Shown: piece by piece, positions 1 to 5,704 of the stretch
Layout of the letters: each line of letters begins with the position of its first letter
Numbering within the stretch: the stretch's first letter is position 1
Assembly: GCA_002010925.1 (NCBI GenBank)
Contig: MTLR01000011.1
Span: 1 to 6,284, forward strand
From: Candidatus Bathyarchaeota archaeon JdFR-04
GTDB taxonomy: Archaea > Thermoproteota > Bathyarchaeia > Bathyarchaeales > UBA233
DNA length: 6,284 nt
Direction: 5' to 3'
Program-made: the position numbers and the translations under genes
Notes under the pieces: model-generated
The model's database searches: none
What the model saw: the letters and a program-made list of their open reading frames with translations, nothing else
What the model was told of the DNA's origin: nothing

Positions 1-894
1 GTCCACACTCTAACTAGGTATATAACCAGAACTGGAACCGCTTCAATTAAGCTGGAGATTGTGGCTCTGGATCCTTCAAAGATAACTATGCCAGTTTTCT
101 CATCTGTGTACTGCAGTGTGGTAATGTCTGGAACGCTTCAACCTTTAGATGCTTATGCGAGAATAACACAATTGACGGGGAATAGTGTAAAAACGGTTAT
201 TCCGCCACCTTTTCCTGAGGAAAATATCTTGGCACTGGTATGCCGAGGGGTAACAACAGCTATGACTAGAAGAACTGAAGATATGTATAGAAAAATTGTG
301 GAACGTATAGCTGAGGCTGTGCGTTATACTCCGGCAAACGTTGGAGTTTTCACGGCGTCCTATGAGGTTTTAGAAGCTTTGCTAAAAGTCGGACTTCAAG
401 ATTTTTTGGATAAACCGTTATTTTATGAACGTAGAAAAATGCGTTCGAGGGAAAATGCCCGGTTAATCAGCCAGTTCAAATCCTATGCGAAAAGGGGTGG
501 AGCTGTTTTGTTAGGAGTTCAGGGGGGAAGGTCTTCAGAGGGTGTAGATTATCCAGGCGACCAGATGAACTCCGTTCTTATAGTTGGTGTTCCATATGCA
601 GAACCTACGCCAAAAGTTCAAGCGCAAATAGAGTATTTTGAAAGGTGTTTTCCTGGATATGGAAGAGAATACGGTTATGTTCTACCAGCTATGAAAAAGG
701 CAGCTCAGGCGGCTGGCAGACCGGTGAGGAGGCTTAACGATAAAGGAGCAATAATATTCCTTGACTATAGGTTTTCTACCCGTTATTGTCAACGTTTTCT
801 TCCATCATGGATTAGACGGAGCTTGAAGGTTTTGCCAGACGAGAGACAGTTGATAGGTAAAGAGCTTAAAAAGTTCTTTCAGCCTCGAAATTAG
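1..894 (+). CDS. XPD/Rad3-family DNA helicase, C-terminal part (5'-truncated by window edge)
   Basis: The reading frame is open from base 1 to the TAG at 892-894, giving 297 visible residues; the N-terminal half, with Walker A and any iron-sulfur cluster domain, lies outside. Seen: the Rad3-family signature SGTLQPLD (visible residues 43-50), a motif V-like GGRSSEGVDYPG (about 175-186) and a motif VI-like QAAGRPVRR (about 236-244) followed by an IIFLDYRF strand. This order is that of the second helicase domain (Helicase_C_2) of XPD/DinG-type superfamily 2 enzymes, which couple ATP hydrolysis to 5'-3' unwinding in repair. Arg240 of motif VI would be the ATP-contacting arginine by family analogy. 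The ATG at 70-odd residues past a usual motif III is internal, so no start is called in the window. The gene converges on the kinase gene and overlaps it by 29 bases. It could be either an XPD orthologue or a DinG-like relative; the missing N-terminus would decide. Confidence 0.93.
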   Translation, partial: VHTLTRYITRTGTASIKLEIVALDPSKITMPVFSSVYCSVVMSGTLQPLDAYARITQLTGNSVKTVIPPPFPEENILALVCRGVTTAMTRRTEDMYRKIVERIAEAVRYTPANVGVFTASYEVLEALLKVGLQDFLDKPLFYERRKMRSRENARLISQFKSYAKRGGAVLLGVQGGRSSEGVDYPGDQMNSVLIVGVPYAEPTPKVQAQIEYFERCFPGYGREYGYVLPAMKKAAQAAGRPVRRLNDKGAIIFLDYRFSTRYCQRFLPSWIRRSLKVLPDERQLIGKELKKFFQPRN

Positions 895-2170
895 CGATGT
901 AAGGGGGAGAAGTTATTTCTCTTAGCTCTCTGTCAAGCCTTATCTGTCCTACGTGAACTGTTGCTATTTCGCCGGTTACTGGCGTGTATATCTTTATAGT
1001 TTTACGTTTATAGTTTACTCCGCGAATTACACCTATCCCCAAGAAGCTATTTCGCGCATCCTCGAGGGCGACCAAGAATCCCTCTTCAAACCCTTCTCTT
1101 AGAATTTCTAGTCTCTTATTGGTTGTTTCTTCGAACTTTAGGACTCGTTCTTCTTCAATCCATTGACTTTTTCCGATTACTACGGATATTTTGTCTCGAT
1201 TCTCCTCGTAATGGAATATCCTAACTCCCAAAGCGTTTTGAAGCTCTCTCAGTTGTTGGATGTTATGGTGGGTTTCTGCGAAGGTTAATGGGGCGCCTTT
1301 GATAGTTATCCAGCTTAGCGGAAGGGATCTTACTTTAGCATTTTTTAAGTGTTTCTTGTAGCTTAGTTCCCGTAGGTGCTTCCGTTGTTCTCGGTCTCGC
1401 TTCCTGATGTAGGGCGAGGGGTTGCATATCAGCGTTTTTCTCGACTTGATCTCATCCAAAATATGTTTCAGCTGATCCTCGTGTTCAAGCCCTATCACTA
1501 AGTCGGCGTCCAACTTCTCCACGAGCTGAACTTTGTATTCTAAGGCTTCTTCACCGTTAACCCATCCATCCGTGTTCACGATAATACAGTTAACAGGATT
1601 TTTTGAAATCTCACTTTTAATTTCTGTTAAACGTTGAATCACTTTGTTTCGGGCTTTGCTGGGCGTCGTAAAGCCAATGAAATAGCAGTTTTCAGCTTTC
1701 ACACTGAATATATCTATTATTGGCCTCCTGATTATGGCGTAGCCCACGGTGGAAGGCGGCCCGATGTCGGATTGCCCTAGATCGCCGTCAATTATTGCTA
1801 CTTGTTTTTTATTTTCTAGAAGTTTATTACAGAGGTAAGTGCATAGGCTTGTCTTGCCTGAGTCTACCCCGCCTAAAATCACGATGGTGGAGATTTCTCT
1901 TTCCATTGCAAGAATTTCTTTTTGAGCGTCCACCCAAGAGTTAGGGATGGTGCTTCCTTCAACTTCTTCTGTTTTTGCCCCTTCGCCGAGCATAAGGTGC
2001 ATTGTTAGACGAGTTTTTGCTTCCAATGGAAGACGTTTTCCGCTTCTTACAAGTATTTTCCTTCCTTCTTTTAGGACAGCTCCGAAGATTTCGGCTGTTC
2101 CTGAGGTTATATTTATTGATGCTGGCCCATCAACTAGAAGGGATTTTCCTTTTTGGAGGGATTTATTCAC
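866..2170 (-). CDS. Clp1/Grc3-like polynucleotide 5'-hydroxyl kinase
   Basis: This 434-residue protein has the architecture of archaeal Clp1/Grc3 RNA kinases, which transfer the gamma phosphate of ATP to the 5'-hydroxyl of RNA (and in some cases DNA). Seen: an N-terminal beta-rich domain (about 1-90, rich in short V/G strands), Walker A GGVDSGKTS (100-108), the family signature DGDLGQSDIGPPSTVG (128-143) that holds the Walker B-type aspartates, TDGWVNG (200-206), a basic lid-like stretch RKRDREQR (256-263), and a C-terminal beta domain (about 355-425). The length is typical for the family. The GTG start is supported by a strong AAAGGAGG ribosome site 10 bases upstream and by an 8-base overlap with the upstream RNase H-fold gene, which suggests translational coupling. 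The 3' end overlaps the helicase gene on the other strand. The kinase assignment is firm at family level; the natural substrate (tRNA halves, rRNA, DNA ends) is not visible from sequence. Confidence 0.93.
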   Translation of the reverse strand: MNKSLQKGKSLLVDGPASINITSGTAEIFGAVLKEGRKILVRSGKRLPLEAKTRLTMHLMLGEGAKTEEVEGSTIPNSWVDAQKEILAMEREISTIVILGGVDSGKTSLCTYLCNKLLENKKQVAIIDGDLGQSDIGPPSTVGYAIIRRPIIDIFSVKAENCYFIGFTTPSKARNKVIQRLTEIKSEISKNPVNCIIVNTDGWVNGEEALEYKVQLVEKLDADLVIGLEHEDQLKHILDEIKSRKTLICNPSPYIRKRDREQRKHLRELSYKKHLKNAKVRSLPLSWITIKGAPLTFAETHHNIQQLRELQNALGVRIFHYEENRDKISVVIGKSQWIEEERVLKFEETTNKRLEILREGFEEGFLVALEDARNSFLGIGVIRGVNYKRKTIKIYTPVTGEIATVHVGQIRLDRELREITSPPYIANFEAERTF

Positions 2171-2807
2171 GGCGTAGTGTCCTCCTTTGGAATTTTTGTC
2201 CTGTTCTGTTTGCGATTTTTATGGCTGACATCATGTCTCGTATTCCTCTTCTATGTTTGGCTTTGGCTGGCGGGCGACTTGTTCCTGTTTCGCGGACTGA
2301 TTCTAGAACTACCTTTTCTGGTAATTTTTCGTCTAACATGTGTAAAAGGATTTCTTTGTATTTTGGGACTCCGTCGCCGATTTTAACTGTTATCGATGAT
2401 TGTTTGTTTGTGAGTTGATTTACGATCTTGGATACTTTTTTGACGGTTTCGCTTAAGCTGAAACTGTTTTGGGTTTCTATAACGGTTCCATCCGCGACGA
2501 CTGCAATTCCGAAAACCTCGCCTGGGTCGATTCCTATTGATACCTTTTCGTAGTTCTGTTTTCCCCGGATTATTCGAATAGCTTCGTTCACAATCAGTGA
2601 TGGATCAGTGTTTTCCTCGAAAATGAGAACGTTATTATGGTTTACTTTTGACCTTTCTTTCTTGGTTGTGATAACTACTTTTACTTCTAATGGGACGGGG
2701 TCGTCTGGCTTTAAGTTTAGGAAGGGAATTCGCTTCTTTTTGAGTTCGTTCACTAGTAAGTAATAGGCTTTTCCTGAAACCGTTGCAAGCGCTATCTCGG
2801 CTTTCAT
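2163..2807 (-). CDS. Putative RNase H/RuvC-fold nuclease, conserved archaeal type
   Basis: This 214-residue protein has two parts. Residues 1-85 form a small alpha/beta-looking domain without a motif I recognise. Residues 88-205 resemble the RuvC/YqgF branch of the RNase H fold: a first strand VSIGIDPGEVFGIAVVADG (89-107) carrying Asp94, a VKIGDGVPKY segment (141-150), a strand ending in Glu169 (VVLESV) and a C-terminal RRGIRDMMSAIKIANRTG (187-204) with Asp191. Asp94, Glu169 and Asp191 are the expected acidic metal ligands of such nucleases; this assignment is inferred from motif spacing. The C-terminus is strongly basic, which fits nucleic-acid binding. The ATG is preceded by AAAGGA at 8 bases, and a TATA-like box lies about 43 bases upstream. 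It is the first gene of a two-gene unit with the Clp1-like kinase and shares its promoter region with radB. A non-catalytic RNase H-fold protein remains possible. Confidence 0.75.
   Translation of the reverse strand: MKAEIALATVSGKAYYLLVNELKKKRIPFLNLKPDDPVPLEVKVVITTKKERSKVNHNNVLIFEENTDPSLIVNEAIRIIRGKQNYEKVSIGIDPGEVFGIAVVADGTVIETQNSFSLSETVKKVSKIVNQLTNKQSSITVKIGDGVPKYKEILLHMLDEKLPEKVVLESVRETGTSRPPAKAKHRRGIRDMMSAIKIANRTGQKFQRRTLRRE
2181..2188 (-). promoter_or_regulatory. Ribosome binding site for the Clp1-like kinase
   Basis: On the minus strand this reads AAAGGAGG, a near-perfect Shine-Dalgarno sequence, 10 bases before the GTG codon at 2168-2170. It sits inside the 3' end of the upstream RNase H-fold gene and is the main reason for choosing the GTG start. 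Confidence 0.75.
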
Positions 2808-2878
2808 AATGTTTTTCCTTTCGTTATAAATGGGTTACTAAAGCAAAATATTTAATGTCCACATTTATATTCGCTTTG
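2808..2878. promoter_or_regulatory. Divergent promoter region between the nuclease-kinase unit and the radB operon
   Basis: This is the only intergenic gap of any size. Two TATA-like boxes are visible: TTATAAAT at 2824-2831 and AAAATATTTA at 2845-2854; a third AT-rich run, TTTATATT, lies at 2864-2871. Archaeal TATA boxes are normally centred about 26-27 bases before the transcript start. The 2845-2854 box, read leftward, predicts a start near 2823 and a short leader that contains the AAAGGA site at 2816-2821 of the nuclease gene. Read rightward, it predicts a start just before the radB ATG at 2879, that is, a nearly leaderless message. Use of one near-symmetrical box in both directions is inference. 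Confidence 0.55.
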
Positions 2879-3583
2879 ATGCAGATGCCTTTGTTACGTG
2901 CGATTCCAACGGGATGTCGTGGACTCGACAGGTTTCTAGGGGGAGGGATAAAGAGTGGAGAGGTTGTGCTGGTTTACGGCGAGGCGGAAGTTGGTAAGAC
3001 CACTTTTGCGGTTCAATGTACTGTTAACTGTTGCAGGATGGGGCATAAGGTAATGTTTATTGACGCGGATGGAACTTTCTCGACGAAAAGACTGGCGCAA
3101 ATAGCCTCTAGTGATATCGAGGATGTGGCTGAACGTATACTTCTCGTGAAACCTAACAATTTTGAAGAGCAGGCTTTAGCTATAGATCAGCTTGAAGACT
3201 ATTTGACGGAGAAGATTGGATTGATCGTGCTGGATACCGTTACTTCTCTTTATCGTGCAGAATTAGGTCAAACGAATAGACAAGCGTTCAGGCTTAACAG
3301 AGAGTTGAATAGGCAGTTGGGGAGGTTAGCGCAAATAGCTAAAGCGAGAAAGGTTCCGGTGTTAATGACAGGCCAAGTTCATACGTTTTTCGGTCAGAAC
3401 ACCATCATACTAGAGCCTGTGGCTACCAGAGTGTTGAAGTTCTGGTCGGACACCGTGATCGCCCTAAAACACACCATGAAACATGGCTTCATCAAGCTTC
3501 TTGTTGAGAAATCGTCAAGTAAGCGTTCCTTTCAGTGTTACGTAGAAATAAGCAAAGAGGGACTGATTGAGCGCACTTTGTAG
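2879..3583 (+). CDS. radB: DNA repair and recombination protein RadB (RadA/RecA paralogue)
   Basis: This protein of 234 residues is a single RecA-type ATPase domain without the N-terminal helix-hairpin-helix domain of RadA, the usual RadB form. Seen: IPTGCRGLDRFLGGGI (9-24), typical of the RadA/RadB entry segment; Walker A GEAEVGKTT (34-42); a DADG strand (62-65); Walker B LIVLD (115-119) followed by TVTSLYR; and VLMTGQVH (161-168), a sensor-like strand. RadB is thought to assist or regulate RadA in homologous recombination and has weak ATPase activity in characterised relatives. The ATG at 2879 is preferred because the conserved core begins eight residues later; ATGs at 2855 and 2885 are also in frame. 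There is no Shine-Dalgarno site before any of them, which fits a leaderless message from the TATA-like boxes upstream. It opens the plus-strand operon with carS. A KaiC-like ATPase is the main alternative but the spacing fits RadB better. Confidence 0.88.
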   Translation: MQMPLLRAIPTGCRGLDRFLGGGIKSGEVVLVYGEAEVGKTTFAVQCTVNCCRMGHKVMFIDADGTFSTKRLAQIASSDIEDVAERILLVKPNNFEEQALAIDQLEDYLTEKIGLIVLDTVTSLYRAELGQTNRQAFRLNRELNRQLGRLAQIAKARKVPVLMTGQVHTFFGQNTIILEPVATRVLKFWSDTVIALKHTMKHGFIKLLVEKSSSKRSFQCYVEISKEGLIERTL

Positions 3584-3587
3584 GAGA
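3583..3587 (+). promoter_or_regulatory. Ribosome binding site for carS
   Basis: GGAGA begins at the last base of the radB stop codon and lies about 8 bases before the carS ATG. Its placement supports both the carS start and translation as part of the radB transcript. Confidence 0.65.
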
Positions 3588-3594
3588 TAGTTTA

Positions 3595-4101
3595 ATGATA
3601 GTTGAACCGATAATTCTACTAGTCGTTGAAGCGTTGAAGTTCATCTTCCCAGCTTACTGTGCGAATGCAGCACCCGTCCTTTTTGGAGGGGGAAAACCTT
3701 TGGATTTTGGAGAGAGATTTCTTGATGGAAAACCAGTTTTTGGTAAGAACAAAACGTTTAGGGGTTTTTTCACAGGGTTGTTGTTGGGAAGCTTGGTTGG
3801 GGTTGGGGAACATCTTCTTTTTGGGCAGTATCCAATTTTCTATGGTTTTTTTCTCGCTTTGGGCGCCTTAACCGGCGATTTAATTGGCTCTTTTATTAAA
3901 CGCCGCGTTGGGCTTTCTCCAGGGGCATCCCTGCCCATAGTAGATCAGACTGACTTCGTTTTCGGAGCCTTTCTCTTCGCCTTTGCTTTCACTTCTCCCT
4001 CGTGGGATATTTTTCTAACAGCTCTCGTGCTCACAGTTCCCATACATTTTTTAACGAATACATTTGCGTATATTTTAGGCGTAAAGGACAAACCCTGGTG
4101 A
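3595..4101 (+). CDS. carS: CDP-archaeol synthase (CTP:2,3-di-O-geranylgeranylglycerol phosphate cytidylyltransferase)
   Basis: CarS is a membrane enzyme that activates digeranylgeranylglyceryl phosphate with CTP to give CDP-archaeol, the precursor of archaeal phospholipid head-group attachment. The 168-residue length matches the family. Seen: the N-terminal ANAAPVLFGGGKPLDFGERF (23-42), then DGKPVFGKNKTFRGFFTG (44-61), and the conserved GALTGDLIGSFIKRR (90-104) with PIVDQTDFVFGA (114-125). Asp95, Asp117 and Asp120 are the probable Mg/CTP-binding acids, by analogy with the CdsA/CarS superfamily. About five hydrophobic segments are visible (roughly 3-20, 56-75, 79-100, 121-135 and 138-162). The ATG follows a GGAG site at 8 bases that overlaps the radB stop region; the gap to radB is 11 bases, so co-transcription is likely. 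Identification is firm. Confidence 0.95.
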   Translation: MIVEPIILLVVEALKFIFPAYCANAAPVLFGGGKPLDFGERFLDGKPVFGKNKTFRGFFTGLLLGSLVGVGEHLLFGQYPIFYGFFLALGALTGDLIGSFIKRRVGLSPGASLPIVDQTDFVFGAFLFAFAFTSPSWDIFLTALVLTVPIHFLTNTFAYILGVKDKPW

Positions 4102-5069
4102 ATTGGATGTTAAACAATCTTTCTGTAATGAAGGGCGCTTGGACTGCAGTAAAGGTTTGTATGAACGTTAAATCTGATGAAACGGTGCTTGTGGTAACGG
4201 ATACTCGGAAACTTCGGATAGCTGAAGCGTTAGCCTATGCTTCTGCTATGACTGGAGCTCAAACAACGGTTTCAATTATGAAGCCAGCTGAAAGCCACGG
4301 TGAGGAACCGCCAAAAACTATTAGAGAAGCCATGAAAGCCGCTGACGTAGTTTTCATTCCTACGTCAAGGTCTCTATCTCACACAGATGCCCGTAGGGAG
4401 GCGTCTAAAAGAGGTGCGAGGATAGCAAGTATGCCTGGGATAACCGAAGATATGATGAGCATAGGAGGATTGACAGCCAACTATACGGAGATAGCTGAAC
4501 TCACCAACAAACTTGCCCTCATGCTGGAAAAAACCCGTGAGGTAGAGATAACTACACCCTCTGGAACTAACCTAAAAATGATCATAGAGGGAAGGAAACC
4601 CATTAGGGACATAGGGTTATACCATAACCCAGGCGATTGGGGGAATTTACCAGCAGGAGAAGCGTGCCTAGCGCCTGTAGAAAACGCGGCCCAAGGAATT
4701 CTAGTCATTGATCACATGGGCGAAATAGTTAGGACCCCTGTGAAAATCGTCATAGAAAACGGAAGAGCAATAAACTTTGCTGGTGCTGATGCGTTAAAGC
4801 TGAAAAACATACTGGATGGAGCTGATGAAAACGCCTTCAATATTGCGGAACTTGGCATCGGAACCAATCGAAAAGCCAGATTAACAGGTGAAGTTTTAGA
4901 AGATGAAAAAGTTTTAGGAACAGTTCATGTAGCTCTAGGAGACAACACATCCTTTCCCGGTGGACGGAATAAAAGCAGAATTCACTTGGATGGGATGTTA
5001 CTAAAACCAACGTTAAAAATGGATGGAAAAGTCATAATTGAAAATGGGAAAATTAAGTTTGGAACCTGA
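4098..5069 (+). CDS. Aminopeptidase T/M29-like metalloenzyme (leucyl aminopeptidase family)
   Basis: The protein (323 residues from the GTG at 4098) belongs to the group that joins M29 aminopeptidases and the NicX-type 2,5-dihydroxypyridine dioxygenases. Seen: an N-terminal alpha/beta domain (ETVLVVTD at about 28-35), LPAGEACLAPVE (184-195) with Glu188, and a C-terminal metal-site region with IGTNRKARLTGEVLEDE (about 254-270), THVALGDN-like TVHVALGDN (275-283, His277), SRIHLDG (293-299, His296 and Asp298). His277, His296 and Asp298 match the expected metal ligands by family analogy. At about 320 residues it is shorter than classic M29 enzymes (about 400). The GTG overlaps the carS stop as GTGA and has AAAGGA 9 bases upstream; the ATG at 4107, with GGTGA 5 bases before it, is nearly as good. 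It is the last gene of the radB-carS unit and its end overlaps the convergent membrane-protein gene by 17 bases. Peptidase activity is likely but not proven by sequence. Confidence 0.85.
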   Translation: MNWMLNNLSVMKGAWTAVKVCMNVKSDETVLVVTDTRKLRIAEALAYASAMTGAQTTVSIMKPAESHGEEPPKTIREAMKAADVVFIPTSRSLSHTDARREASKRGARIASMPGITEDMMSIGGLTANYTEIAELTNKLALMLEKTREVEITTPSGTNLKMIIEGRKPIRDIGLYHNPGDWGNLPAGEACLAPVENAAQGILVIDHMGEIVRTPVKIVIENGRAINFAGADALKLKNILDGADENAFNIAELGIGTNRKARLTGEVLEDEKVLGTVHVALGDNTSFPGGRNKSRIHLDGMLLKPTLKMDGKVIIENGKIKFGT

Positions 5070-5487
5070 AAGTCAGCTTTGAAGTGAGCAAATATTCAAT
5101 TAAGGCATAGGCAATTAAGAAGAGTGAAACGCCGAGAAACAACGTCAAATATGCTTGTCGCGGTTTATACGCATATTTTGTGCTTTGATACATAATCGCT
5201 AAACCAGTAACTCCTAAAGCATAAAGCATTGTCACTAAAACTCCTTCGCTAAGTATCTGCTCGTTTAAGCTTGGGTAAAAGAAGAGGAACCTTCCGCCAG
5301 TGTACAAAGCCACGGGATACTTTATAGATTCGAGGACGCTGAATATGCCGCCTGCGAGCAGAAAGACGGCGAGGCCGACAATTGTTATGGATGTTATTAG
5401 TAGAGATGGTTTGGCTGTGGAAATTTTCCAGTAAGTTTTCTGAAGGTAATAGGATAGTGATGATATCTTTCTTTTGATTCGACCCAT
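5053..5487 (-). CDS. Three-helix membrane protein resembling OSTC/DC2 and OST3/OST6 oligosaccharyltransferase subunits
   Basis: This 144-residue protein begins with a basic segment (1-26) and has three clear membrane helices at about 29-50, 81-100 and 112-133. The loop between the first two (about 51-80) holds a further hydrophobic stretch. The charge pattern (Lys/Arg at the N-terminus and at 104-110) predicts a cytoplasmic N-terminus and an external C-terminus. Compared from memory with human OSTC/DC2, these local features line up in order: a Leu/Ile-rich first helix ending in a GGI turn (46-48), a Gln-x(3)-Glu-Gly turn (77-82) opening the second helix, a short polar cytosolic link, and a third helix with LFLGVSLFLI (116-125). 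OSTC and the membrane part of OST3/OST6 sit next to STT3 in the N-glycosylation complex, so an accessory role to archaeal AglB is a reasonable inference. The ATG lies 1 base after the upstream stop, with GAAGGT 7 bases before it. An unrelated three-helix protein cannot be excluded. Confidence 0.6.
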   Translation of the reverse strand: MGRIKRKISSLSYYLQKTYWKISTAKPSLLITSITIVGLAVFLLAGGIFSVLESIKYPVALYTGGRFLFFYPSLNEQILSEGVLVTMLYALGVTGLAIMYQSTKYAYKPRQAYLTLFLGVSLFLIAYALIEYLLTSKLTFRFQT

Positions 5488-5488
5488 G

Positions 5489-5704
5489 TTATTTACCTTC
5501 GTTTTCCAATAGGTGTTGGGCTACTTCTTTAGCCCATTCCCCAGTAAGGGAATTCTTCACAATCTCATTTAAGTATTCCTTCCATGAAATGTCTAAGGCC
5601 TTCTTCCAAGCCTCATATTTTTCCACGAGATTTTGATGAGCTTTCCCGTGGAGTTCGCAGAATTTGTTATTTACCGCTTCTCTTTCGCATATTTTGCATT
5701 TCAA
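5489..5704 (-). CDS. Small conserved zinc-finger-like protein of unknown function
   Basis: The product has 71 residues. The N-terminus carries a CxxC...CxxH arrangement, CKIC (3-6) and CELH (16-19), that would bind one zinc ion. The rest is predicted helical and rich in Trp, Lys and Glu, with ALDISWKEYLNEIVKN (36-51) and EWAKEVAQHLLENEG (56-70). I recall similar short proteins next to archaeal genes but cannot name a family or a function. The start is TTG at 5702-5704, immediately before the first cysteine pair and preceded by GAGGAG at 8 bases; no ATG is available upstream of the cysteines. The gene overlaps the topoisomerase I gene by 38 bases and ends 1 base before the membrane-protein gene, so all three are probably one transcript and translationally coupled. 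The coding call is supported by the site, the spacing and the metal-ligand pattern. Confidence 0.78.
   Translation of the reverse strand: MKCKICEREAVNNKFCELHGKAHQNLVEKYEAWKKALDISWKEYLNEIVKNSLTGEWAKEVAQHLLENEGK
5495..5500 (-). promoter_or_regulatory. Ribosome binding site for the OSTC-like membrane protein
   Basis: On the minus strand this reads GAAGGT, 7 bases before the ATG at 5485-5487 and inside the last codons of the upstream small gene. The arrangement fits coupled translation of the two. Confidence 0.55.

Noticed and set aside
907..921. Small hairpin GAGAA/TTCTC just after the helicase stop, considered as a terminator
   Set aside because: Only five base pairs, no following T run on the plus strand, and it lies in the coding sequence of the kinase.
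2002..2418. Plus-strand open frame of 138 codons across the kinase/nuclease junction
   Set aside because: It lies opposite two well-supported genes, its product is a Phe/Leu-rich antisense composition with no domain, and it has no convincing ribosome site.
4002..4097. N-terminal extension of the aminopeptidase-like protein back to 4002
   Set aside because: It would lie wholly inside the carS coding sequence, its residues look like out-of-frame translation, and two well-placed starts with ribosome sites exist at 4098 and 4107.
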